Positions 1 to 5,261 of a stretch of 8,093 bases of DNA are shown here, piece after piece. The notes beneath the pieces are model-generated. The model was not told where the DNA came from, searched no databases, and saw only the letters and a program-made list of their open reading frames with translations. The position numbers were made by a program, and so were the translations under genes. Position 1 is the first letter of the stretch; every line of letters starts with the position of its first letter. The stretch comes from an uncultured Actinomycetes bacterium (GTDB lineage Bacteria > Actinomycetota > Actinomycetes > S36-B12). The stretch is from positions 1 to 8,093 of the forward strand of contig CAJIYV010000065.1 of assembly GCA_905181745.1 (NCBI GenBank). Reading direction: 5' to 3'.

Positions 1-441
1 GACATAGCGCACCAAGCCCGAGCAATCGAAGGCATCCGGGCCGGCGTGGCCAGCTATGTAGGGGTCCCCGACTTGTTTGCGGGCGAATTTCACAAGTTTG
101 TCGCGGACCACTTGAGCGTGGGCTTTTTTTCGGGCCGTCCGATTGGCCTTGGTCAGCCGGGTCGACTCATTTTTGGTCGCGGCAAGTGAGCGCGCCCTTA
201 ATTCGCCGGGTGCCGCAGCCCGGTCGGCGCCCTGCACAAGTTGTGCGGGTGCAGTGGCTTGATTGGAGTGGGCAGCACTAGATGTCGTGGCGATCAAGCC
301 GATTGCGGTCACGATGATGGTGGTCAGCCGGGCAACGCGGGAAAGGACCTGCGGTCGCGATCGAGCGTTCGGCTGCACATTCGGTGCTGTGTTCGACTCC
401 GAACCCAGGGAAGCGGGCTCGGTATTCGGTTGGGAAAGCAA
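1..441 (-). CDS. Secreted NlpC/P60 cell-wall peptidase, 5' part only (runs off left edge)
   Basis: Reading leftward from a TTG at 439-441 the frame stays open for 147 codons to the window edge. The visible end contains the NlpC/P60 (C40) active-site signature: FARKQVGDPY, then AGPDAFDCSGLVRYV, with the nucleophile Cys at about residue 140. The catalytic His and third polar residue would lie beyond the edge. Before it come a hydrophobic segment at about residues 40-52 (RLTTIIVTAIGLIA) followed by SSAAH, which looks like a signal peptide after a ~35-residue hydrophilic start, and a Lys/Arg-rich stretch at about 88-110. Known family role: cleavage of peptidoglycan stem peptides outside the membrane. 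The TTG start is chosen because AGGAG lies 5 nt upstream (447-451); an in-frame ATG at 475-477 has no ribosome-binding site. The gene diverges from the flippase gene across a long regulatory region. Family call is firm; exact start is moderate. Confidence 0.85.
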   Translation of the reverse strand, partial: MLSQPNTEPASLGSESNTAPNVQPNARSRPQVLSRVARLTTIIVTAIGLIATTSSAAHSNQATAPAQLVQGADRAAAPGELRARSLAATKNESTRLTKANRTARKKAHAQVVRDKLVKFARKQVGDPYIAGHAGPDAFDCSGLVRYV

Positions 442-481
442 TTGATCTCCTAGTCCCCCGACTCGGTGGCTTACCATCTAT

Positions 482-557
482 GGGCGTGCTGTGGATGCAG
501 CCCGAAAGTAAGTTTGTGGTTGATCTCAATTTGTTCCCAAATTCATCTCAGCCACAA
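482..557 (-). other. Structured 5' leader candidate of the NlpC/P60 mRNA
   Basis: In the minus-strand RNA, an inner perfect 6-bp stem (528-533 with 538-543, AAUUUG/CAAAUU) is capped by GGAA, a GNRA-type tetraloop. It is enclosed by a second 6-bp stem (514-519 with 552-557, UUGUGG/CCACAA), leaving an 8-by-8 internal loop with GAGAU on both sides. A weaker hairpin (GCTG/CAGC core, about 488-501) lies nearer the start codon. The element sits between the inferred transcription start (about 564) and the TTG start. It matches no riboswitch I recognise. A regulatory role is inference; base pairing is seen directly. Confidence 0.4.
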
Positions 558-570
558 GTGCAAGGTTGTG

Positions 571-599
571 ACGCTAGGCTGATTTGAAAGATAACGGAA
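571..599 (-). promoter_or_regulatory. Probable promoter of the NlpC/P60 gene
   Basis: On the minus strand TAGCGT (576-571) fits the actinobacterial TAnnnT -10 pattern. TTCCGT (599-594) sits 17 bp upstream as a poor -35, overlapping the first 11-bp repeat. Transcription would begin near 564, giving a leader of about 120 nt. A weak -35 covered by a direct-repeat site is what an activated promoter would look like, but this is inferred by eye only. Confidence 0.35.
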
Positions 600-623
600 G
601 TGTAACGTTCGTTTATCGGACGT
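591..623 (+). repeat. Three tandem 11-bp direct repeats, OmpR-family regulator site candidate
   Basis: Three abutting 11-mers: ATAACGGAAGT (591-601), GTAACGTTCGT (602-612) and TTATCGGACGT (613-623). All three share T-A at positions 2-3, C-G at 5-6 and G-T at 10-11. An 11-bp period places each copy on the same DNA face, the geometry used by OmpR/PhoB-family response regulators. In actinobacteria MtrA, a member of this family, controls wall hydrolase genes and, as I recall, prefers direct repeats around a GTAAC-like core. The neighbouring hydrolase gene makes MtrA a reasonable but untested candidate. Confidence 0.5.
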
Positions 624-637
624 GGTTGCGACAGGCC

Positions 638-653
638 TGTGACATAAGTCACT
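638..653. promoter_or_regulatory. Crp/GlxR-like binding site
   Basis: TGTGACATAAGTCACT fits TGTGA-N6-TCAC, with the central TA of the actinobacterial GlxR/Crp consensus TGTGAnnTAnnTCACA; only the last base differs. It partly overlaps a perfect palindrome ACAGGCCTGT (631-640). The site centre is about 81 bp upstream of the inferred hydrolase transcription start, a helical phase compatible with Crp-type activation, and about 120 bp upstream of the flippase start. cAMP-responsive control is inferred from the motif alone. Confidence 0.5.
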
Positions 654-754
654 TACTCTGCCTCATGGAATTGACTGGTCACAATCGCCGTTCGATTGGC
701 CGTTTTGGGGCCGGTTGGGTTGCGGTGCTTCTCGAATCAGATCGGATGCGTGGG

Positions 755-760
755 TAGGCT
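755..760 (+). promoter_or_regulatory. -10 box of a leaderless flippase transcript
   Basis: TAGGCT lies exactly 7 nt before the GTG at 768. Since bacterial transcription usually begins about 7 nt after the -10 hexamer, the mRNA would start at or next to the start codon. No Shine-Dalgarno sequence precedes the GTG, which agrees. A -35 is not clear. Confidence 0.55.
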
Positions 761-767
761 GACGCCC

Positions 768-2012
768 GTGGATCGCCCAGCTGAACATTCCGCTTCGTCG
801 CGGACCGTGGTCGCAAAAGGCATGATCTTTGTCGGTGCGGCCACACTGCTGGGAAATGGCACCGCCTACTTACTCAGCATGGTCTCGGCCCGAATCCTGG
901 ACCCGGCCGATTTTGGGGCACTGGGTGCACTCCTAGGACTGCTCGTAATCATCGCAACCCTGGGGATTTCCACCCAAGCGTTGACCGCGAGGCGGGTCTC
1001 AACCGCATCGGCGACCGAGCGCAAGGACGTCGAAGGCCAAGCAATCCGGCTCTCCATCTTCACAGCATTCGCAATTCTGATCGGGGCAGTAATCATTTCC
1101 TGGCCGGTCAGCGTTATTTTCGCCATCCCGATCCTGGCCGTTTTCACAGGAGTAGCATCCCTGGGCTTTGTGGTGATTGGTTCTGCTGCCATGGGCATTG
1201 CCCAAGGGCGCGAGGAACACATCAAGCTGTCCATTGCGTTTATTGCCAACAGCGCATGCCGGGCATTTGGCGGAATTATCGGCGTCGTGGTTTTCCAGAG
1301 TGTTACCGGCGTGGGTTTCGGTGTCCTAATAGGTTGCGCGGTCGGTGCGGCTATCGCCTATCAGCTTATTTCGCCGAAAACATTTAGCTCGAAGCTTAAA
1401 GATGGAATTGGCATTGAGTTCGGCCATATTGCCCATGCATTAATAGTGCTGTTTACCCTGACAAATATTGACGTCCTACTCGCTCGAGTCTTTCTTACCG
1501 AAGACCTCTCTGGGGAATATTCCGTCGGTGTGCTCCTCGCCAAAATAGCTTTCTTCCTGCCGAATGCCATCATCATTGTTCTTTTCCCAAAAATGAGCGG
1601 CGGCGATTCGCACCGCGCTCTCTACATTGCAACGGCGCTCACCGCGATGGTCGGTGTTGTCATCACACTCGCAAGCGTGTTCGCAGGAGACTTGATCATA
1701 AGTATTTTAGGTGGATCTCAATACACCGATCTTGGTGGTGAGGCGTGGCTGTTTGCACTTGAAGGTTCAGCCTTCGCGCTCGTTCAAGTGCTTCTCTACG
1801 CCCGATTGGCAGCACAAGACCGCCGGGCAGTGTTAGCGGTGTGGGGCGCGTTAGCGGTGCTCACCGTAATTGTGGTCGGTTGGCGTCACAACAGCGTCGC
1901 AGAAATTGTCACCAGCGTTGTTACCGTGTCCCTTGGCTTGACAGTTGTCGGTTTCATTCTGGACCGAAAGCAAGCCGACAAAGTAGATCTACCGATTGAA
2001 ATCGCCGAATAG
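768..2012 (+). CDS. MOP-superfamily polysaccharide flippase (Wzx-like membrane transporter)
   Basis: The 414-residue product is almost wholly hydrophobic, with about 12 membrane segments by eye. The first (about residues 18-40, around FVGAATLLGNGTAYLLSMVSA) and the following ARILDPADFGALGALLG are typical of the opening helix and loop of polysaccharide transporter (PST/Wzx-type) proteins, where a similar 'R.L.P.dfG.l..l' loop recurs. The family moves lipid-linked sugars or similar cargo across the membrane; the substrate cannot be told. It is somewhat shorter than a typical 14-helix member. GTG at 768 is chosen because it follows a -10 box by 7 nt; the frame is open upstream to a TTG at 696, but those 24 codons encode no helix and lack a ribosome-binding site. 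It stands alone, converging on the anti-sigma gene with a 17-bp gap and no obvious terminator. Proximity to a wall hydrolase supports an envelope role. Confidence 0.75.
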   Translation: MDRPAEHSASSRTVVAKGMIFVGAATLLGNGTAYLLSMVSARILDPADFGALGALLGLLVIIATLGISTQALTARRVSTASATERKDVEGQAIRLSIFTAFAILIGAVIISWPVSVIFAIPILAVFTGVASLGFVVIGSAAMGIAQGREEHIKLSIAFIANSACRAFGGIIGVVVFQSVTGVGFGVLIGCAVGAAIAYQLISPKTFSSKLKDGIGIEFGHIAHALIVLFTLTNIDVLLARVFLTEDLSGEYSVGVLLAKIAFFLPNAIIIVLFPKMSGGDSHRALYIATALTAMVGVVITLASVFAGDLIISILGGSQYTDLGGEAWLFALEGSAFALVQVLLYARLAAQDRRAVLAVWGALAVLTVIVVGWRHNSVAEIVTSVVTVSLGLTVVGFILDRKQADKVDLPIEIAE

Positions 2013-2029
2013 CGCCATTGATCCCATGC

Positions 2030-2725
2030 TCAGATAGTGAGTGTGCCGCGCAAAATGCTGTCGGTACTATGTGTGACATCACCATCAAAGCGTTCCAGGG
2101 AAATATCAACAACAGGAAAAGCTGCCAAATCGATTCCGGCCGGTAACGGGAATTTCCCCCCTTCGCTCGCATCGAGCATCCCGACCGAGATCATGTTCGA
2201 GGAATCCGGTGCGAGTAGCCACACCTCGTAGAAGCCGTCGGTTGCAGGAAGTCCCGAAGTTTGAACGTAAAGCACTTCTCGGCCATCAATCTGCTGAACA
2301 GATGCCACAGCGGGCTCCGTGACGTCGCGCAACGGCTCCAGAGCTGCCTGCGCAACCAGTGTCGGACTTGGATTTGCTGAGTTAGAAGCGACCACCGTGT
2401 AGGTGCCCAGTCCGCCGATGAGGATGCCAACACTTGCCGCCAGGGCGAACATGCCACGGCTTTTGCGATGAACCTGTGGTGTCACGGGCGCGGGAATGGT
2501 CCGAGAATCCGTTGTCAACTCTGCTTCAATCCGATCCCAGATCTGCGCGGGTGCGACAACCGGTCGATCCTCTGAACTAATTGCGCGCGCCGAAGCGGCA
2601 ACCGCCGTGAGTTCGTCGAGTTCTCCCTGGCATGGAAGGCATCCGCGGACATGCTCAATATCGCTGGGTAAAGCACTCTCGCCGAGGGCGATCAGTGCAA
2701 TGGTGTCGGGGTCAAGGTGTGACAC
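2030..2725 (-). CDS. Zinc-binding anti-sigma factor with RskA-type extracytoplasmic domain
   Basis: 231 residues from GTG at 2725. The cytoplasmic part carries a zinc anti-sigma signature His-x21-His-x3-Cys-x2-Cys (H3, H25, C29, C32), expected to clamp the sigma factor. One membrane helix spans about residues 92-113 (MFALAASVGILIGGLGTYTVV). The outer domain (about 130-231) matches the RskA C-terminal fold: YEVWLLAPDS, VGMLDASEGGKFPLP, VDISLERFDG and a closing ILRGTL. Known family role: holding an ECF sigma factor at the membrane until regulated proteolysis frees it. GTG is preferred over a TTG 11 codons upstream because GGAGG lies 6 nt before it. The start overlaps the end of the sigma gene by 14 bp, indicating translational coupling and a 1:1 partnership. 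It is the last gene of the operon. Confidence 0.88.
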   Translation of the reverse strand: MSHLDPDTIALIALGESALPSDIEHVRGCLPCQGELDELTAVAASARAISSEDRPVVAPAQIWDRIEAELTTDSRTIPAPVTPQVHRKSRGMFALAASVGILIGGLGTYTVVASNSANPSPTLVAQAALEPLRDVTEPAVASVQQIDGREVLYVQTSGLPATDGFYEVWLLAPDSSNMISVGMLDASEGGKFPLPAGIDLAAFPVVDISLERFDGDVTHSTDSILRGTLTI

Positions 2726-3335
2726 TGGTCGCCTCCAATCGTGTTTTAAGTCGGTCAAGTGACCGACGAATATGGCTTTTTACAGTTCCCAAGGGTAGGT
2801 CGAGAACACTAGCAATCTGAATATGGGTCAGATCATTAAAAAAGGCAAGTTCCATAATTTTTTGTTGTGGGTCACCGAGTCGGCCTAGCTCATCGGCCAA
2901 AACGACCCGGTCCACGATCGTGTCGATCGACACCGTGTCAACTTGGTGGATCGGCTCCGAGTCGTCAGATTCGATGGCTTGGGTTGCGGCGATCTCGACG
3001 CGGACCTTGGCCGAATAAAAGTCGGCGATTTTGCGACGACAAATTCCTAGCAACCAGGCGGGTAATGCGCCCGCATTTGGGTCAAATCCGGCTCGACCCT
3101 TCCAAGCGGAGACAAAAACCGACTGGGTGACGTCCGCTGCATCTTCAGAGTTGCGGGTTGATCGAAATGCGATCGTGTAGACCAAGCTGGACCAACGCTC
3201 ATACATATCGCGGACGGCGCTTTCATCACCAGCGAAGAACCGCCCGGTCAACTCCAGATCTGCCGTCTCCTTCACGCTGAGAACCTGCGTTGCCCGAGTG
3301 TGACTCGTTGATGGCTCATTGACTGAAGTCTGCAT
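2712..3335 (-). CDS. ECF-family RNA polymerase sigma factor
   Basis: 207 residues from ATG 3335. Region 2 covers about residues 30-110: FFAGDESAVRDMYERW, then DAADVTQSVFVSAWK (core-binding and -10 recognition) and LPAWLLGICRRKIADFY. Region 4 covers about 148-200 and ends in a helix-turn-helix, DLPLGTVKSHIRRSLDRLK, for the -35 element. No region 1 or 3 is present, as in ECF factors. Pairing with an RskA-like partner resembles the SigK/RskA arrangement, but I cannot assign the ECF subgroup. The ATG shares one base with the sortase stop (TGATG, 3333-3337) and the 3' end overlaps the anti-sigma gene, so all three are co-translated. A GTG one codon upstream is an alternative start. Targets likely include its own operon, as is common in the family; no recognisable ECF promoter was found upstream of the operon by eye. 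Confidence 0.9.
   Translation of the reverse strand: MQTSVNEPSTSHTRATQVLSVKETADLELTGRFFAGDESAVRDMYERWSSLVYTIAFRSTRNSEDAADVTQSVFVSAWKGRAGFDPNAGALPAWLLGICRRKIADFYSAKVRVEIAATQAIESDDSEPIHQVDTVSIDTIVDRVVLADELGRLGDPQQKIMELAFFNDLTHIQIASVLDLPLGTVKSHIRRSLDRLKTRLEATSVTP
2732..2736 (-). promoter_or_regulatory. Ribosome-binding site that sets the anti-sigma GTG start
   Basis: GGAGG on the minus strand lies 6 nt before GTG 2725 and inside the final codons of the sigma gene. The upstream TTG at 2758 has no such motif, so the shorter anti-sigma reading is favoured. Confidence 0.7.
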
Positions 3336-3337
3336 CA
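3333..3337 (-). other. TGATG stop/start junction of sortase and sigma genes
   Basis: The sortase stop TGA (3337-3335) and the sigma ATG (3335-3333) share one base. No clear Shine-Dalgarno precedes this ATG, so sigma translation probably depends on ribosomes finishing the sortase. Confidence 0.75.
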
Positions 3338-4060
3338 CGTTGATGATTCTGTCGAATCCGTAGGGACAGCATTGGAGGAAGAATCTGGCTCTGCGCTCAC
3401 AATAATGTTGGCCTCGTAGCCCACACCTGGCTCGTAGTAGCCAATGCAGGAAATAAGAGTCAAGGTTTCCGCTCCGTCCTCCCGAAAGAGTTCCCGCAAG
3501 GGGAGCTTGGACTTCTTGATGCTCTCCACGCCCGTGACTTGATAAGTGACAAGGTCCCCAGCTTCATTTGTGACTGAAATCGGGTCTCCGATCGTCAAGT
3601 TTTCCAGTTCGTAGAAGGCCCCAAGCCCGAAATTGCGTCCATCGCGGTGACCAACAATCACACTTGAACCAACGCCGGTGCCTGGGGTTGCGCCGAAGCG
3701 ATACCAGCCAACCTGTGAAATGTCGTCTGGGATCTCCACCTGTCGGTCTTGGTCAACACCGACGGGGATCACTTCTGAGCGAACACCGATTGCCGGGATC
3801 TCAAGCCCAATAGGAACAGAGCCGATTATTGCTTGGCTCTGAGGTACGACTTCACCGATCCGATTTGGTGTGGGTTGCTCTGGTGTATCGACACTCTCTT
3901 GAGTTGTATCGGTGCGGGAGGTGCCCGCGGAGTCAATCTGGGCCGATTCTTGGTTGCCCGATGAACCAAACCCCGCCACCACGAACCAGATCGCAGAGCT
4001 GATTAGCAGGAAGAAGCTGACTCCCAGCACAATCTGAGCGGGGCGGGGCTTGGTTTTCAT
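3335..4060 (-). CDS. Sortase (class E/F-like), membrane-anchored
   Basis: 241 residues. An N-terminal helix (about 8-30, IVLGVSFFLLISSAIWFVVAG) anchors it, followed by a ~50-residue polar, Ser/Thr/Gln-rich linker. The sortase barrel spans about 82-224: IGLEIPAIGV, then VGWYRFGATPGTGVGSSVIVG-HRDGR with catalytic His138, GAFYELENLTIGDPI, and LTLISC with catalytic Cys205. The acidic/Ser tail after 224 is unusual. Family role: a cysteine transpeptidase that cleaves a sorting motif and joins the protein to the cell wall. Odd point: no Arg (or Lys) occurs anywhere after Cys205; the position about 12 residues past the Cys, where related sortases place the third catalytic residue Arg, reads Tyr-Glu-Ala-Asn. 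The gene follows the DUF4397 gene after 28 bp and its stop overlaps the sigma start. No good ribosome-binding site precedes the ATG. Class label is tentative. Confidence 0.85.
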   Translation of the reverse strand: MKTKPRPAQIVLGVSFFLLISSAIWFVVAGFGSSGNQESAQIDSAGTSRTDTTQESVDTPEQPTPNRIGEVVPQSQAIIGSVPIGLEIPAIGVRSEVIPVGVDQDRQVEIPDDISQVGWYRFGATPGTGVGSSVIVGHRDGRNFGLGAFYELENLTIGDPISVTNEAGDLVTYQVTGVESIKKSKLPLRELFREDGAETLTLISCIGYYEPGVGYEANIIVSAEPDSSSNAVPTDSTESST

Positions 4061-4088
4061 CAGTTAGCTATTGATGTGAACTGTTGAG

Positions 4089-4934
4089 TTACGCGCGGCT
4101 GCGGTTCAAGCGAACTGCGGCACCTGCAACACCGGCTGCAGCGACCGTCATGAGACCAGCTGCAAGCAGGGCTGAGTTGGTTCCGCCACCGGAAGCTGCT
4201 CCGCCACCGGCTGGCACCCCACCGGGCATTCCGTCAAGGCCGTCGATTGTCTGAACGGCCAGGGCAAGGTTGCCAGCTTCTGCTGAGCCCCATGCGTACA
4301 CGATTGTGTTGGTGCCTTCGGTCAGATCAAGGTCTGCTGGTCCGATTGCCACCGTGTCGGTTCCGGCTAGGACAACGTCAGCAACGTACATACCGGCAGG
4401 AACTTCAACGATTGCCTCGTCTGGGTTGACCAGGTTGGCTGCGATTACGTTGCCATCTGCGCGGATATCTACCGCTGGTGCCGCTGCGATGTGGCGGACG
4501 GTCAAACGAGAGTTACCGGCCATTACTTCGCTGATGTCGTTGACATACACGTTTAATGCTGGGCTTCCGCTTGCATCAAGGTTTGCGGTTACGGTTGCAT
4601 TGGCACCGGCAGGTACTTCAACTCCCATTGCTGAAAGAACAGCGTCGCTGTCTGCTGGGGTTGAACCATCACCGTACACGCCCAAGTCGTAGCTCCCGGC
4701 GGGAATGACCAAGGTCTCGAGGGATCCTGGAGTGAAGTCGTCGATCAGCAGTGAATCACCGGCGTAGACGTCGACGACGTCAACACCCAAGCCTGCCGGA
4801 ATTGCGTGTAGGACTGAAACGGTGGCGTCATCTGCTGCCGTTGCTGGGGCCGCGAATAGGCCCGCGGGGACAATCATGGCTCCGGCAATGATCGCCGAAG
4901 CGCGTAGTCGGTTCTTAGTTCGAGAGGTTTTCAT
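4089..4934 (-). CDS. Secreted DUF4397 surface protein with sorting-type C terminus
   Basis: 281 residues. A clear signal peptide (about 1-34; SAIIAGAMIVPAGLFAAPATA, probable cleavage after ATA) is followed by two DUF4397-like beta-rich units, roughly 37-132 (VSVLHAIPAGLGVDVVDVYA, then VIPAGSYDLGVY) and 143-230 (LTVRHIAAAPAVDIRADG, then VEVPAGMYVADVVLAG). The repeated 'hxH..P....vDv..dG' and 'vPAG.Y...v' motifs define the family, whose function is unknown. The tail has a Gly-rich spacer (about 236-252), a hydrophobic helix (255-275) and RLNRSRA at the end, the layout of a sortase substrate, but the only LPxTG-like pentapeptide is VPAGG (240-244). AAGGAG lies 4 nt before the ATG. It is first in the operon and directly upstream of the sortase, so it is the obvious substrate candidate. 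Simple membrane anchoring is the alternative. Confidence 0.82.
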   Translation of the reverse strand: MKTSRTKNRLRASAIIAGAMIVPAGLFAAPATAADDATVSVLHAIPAGLGVDVVDVYAGDSLLIDDFTPGSLETLVIPAGSYDLGVYGDGSTPADSDAVLSAMGVEVPAGANATVTANLDASGSPALNVYVNDISEVMAGNSRLTVRHIAAAPAVDIRADGNVIAANLVNPDEAIVEVPAGMYVADVVLAGTDTVAIGPADLDLTEGTNTIVYAWGSAEAGNLALAVQTIDGLDGMPGGVPAGGGAASGGGTNSALLAAGLMTVAAAGVAGAAVRLNRSRA

Positions 4935-5073
4935 GCTTCTCCTTGTGATTGGGATATTTCACGGTCAGGTTTTTTCCAACCGCTAACCCCATTACTAGAG
5001 AAAGGGCCACTTTGGATGCAGTATCTAAAAACTTTTTTTAGGCGTCCCCTAGAGTTGTGTCGCTCACACACCA
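4935..5073. promoter_or_regulatory. Divergent promoter region, DUF4397 operon / tRNA-Ser(UGA)
   Basis: AT-rich 139-bp gap. For the tRNA, TAGAGT (5050-5055) is a plausible -10, giving a leader of about 12 nt. For the operon no promoter is convincing: a housekeeping-like AGTAAT (minus strand, about 4998-4993) lacks a good -35, and GGAA at about 4977 is not followed by an ECF -10 at 16-17 bp. An interrupted A/T palindrome (CTAAAAAC...TTTAG, about 5025-5041) is present. Confidence 0.3.
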
Positions 5074-5158
5074 GGCGAGGTGGCAGAGCGGCCGAATGCA
5101 GGCGCCTTGAAAGCGCCCGAGGGGAAACTCTCCGGGGGTTCAAATCCCTCCCTCGCCG
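5074..5158 (+). tRNA. tRNA-Ser (anticodon UGA)
   Basis: All arms fold. The acceptor stem GGCGAGG (5074-5080) pairs with CCTCGCC (5151-5157), with discriminator G at 5158. The anticodon stem GGCGC/GCGCC encloses CTTGAAA with TGA at 5108-5110. A long variable arm (about 5118-5133) marks a class II tRNA, as for serine. The T arm is GGGGG-TTCAAAT-CCCTC. CCA is not encoded. It reads UCN codons, mainly UCA. Confidence 0.96.
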
Positions 5159-5163
5159 CACAC

Positions 5164-5209
5164 GTGAAGGTCCCGGGATCAGAAAAGGTCTGCGTCCGGG
5201 GACCTTCAC
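5164..5209 (+). terminator. Long hairpin after tRNA-Ser, possible terminator
   Basis: A perfect 11-bp stem (GTGAAGGTCCC 5164-5174 with GGGACCTTCAC 5199-5209) encloses a second 4-bp stem (CAGA 5180-5183 with TCTG 5189-5192). It begins 5 nt after the tRNA. There is no immediate T-run; TTTTTT comes 17 nt later (5227-5232). The position suits tRNA transcript termination or 3' processing, though a protein-binding palindrome is also possible. Confidence 0.5.
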
Positions 5210-5248
5210 AATTTCTGGACCATCACTTTTTTACAGATTTTCGCAAGA

Positions 5249-5254
5249 TACGCT
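5249..5254 (+). promoter_or_regulatory. -10 box of a leaderless transcript (CrtO-like gene)
   Basis: TACGCT lies 7 nt before ATG 5262, the same spacing as at the flippase gene. There is no Shine-Dalgarno. The -35 is weak. Confidence 0.5.
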
Positions 5255-5261
5255 CGGGCGC

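Larger units (their letters stand above)
442..767. promoter_or_regulatory. Divergent intergenic control region between the NlpC/P60 and flippase genes
   Basis: This 326-bp stretch has no convincing conserved gene. It holds a hairpin-rich leader of the hydrolase (about 482-557), a probable minus-strand -10/-35 (571-599), three tandem 11-bp repeats (591-623), a perfect 10-bp palindrome (631-640), a Crp/GlxR-like palindrome (638-653) and the -10 of the flippase (755-760). A 30-codon ATG ORF at 665-757 is possible but unsupported. Each strong element is listed separately. Confidence 0.6.

Noticed and set aside
442..564. c-di-AMP (ydaO) riboswitch in the NlpC/P60 leader
   Set aside because: The family context fits and a CGGGGGA string occurs near 452-460, but the GGGGTGAAT-type and later conserved blocks are missing and there is too little room before the start codon.
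696..767. 24-codon N-terminal extension of the flippase from TTG
   Set aside because: It has no ribosome-binding site and no similarity to the family, and the -10 box and GTG at 768 lie inside it.
2726..2758. Upstream TTG start for the anti-sigma factor
   Set aside because: It has no Shine-Dalgarno, whereas GTG 2725 has GGAGG at 6 nt.
4945..4962. Second Crp-like palindrome (GTGA...TCAC) before the DUF4397 gene
   Set aside because: The half-sites are 10 bp apart instead of the 6-8 bp of the Crp/GlxR motif and the sequence overlaps the ribosome-binding region without a better match.
4935..5040. ECF-type autoregulatory promoter before the DUF4397 gene
   Set aside because: GGAA and GCATCC strings occur, but none is followed by a CGT/CGA-type -10 at 16-17 bp.
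5074..5209. tRNA-linked integration site of a mobile element
   Set aside because: There is no integrase and no repeat of the tRNA 3' end elsewhere in the window.
5016..5261. Open frame reading through tRNA-Ser into the CrtO-like gene
   Set aside because: This part is the tRNA and hairpin read as codons; the real start is the ATG at 5262.
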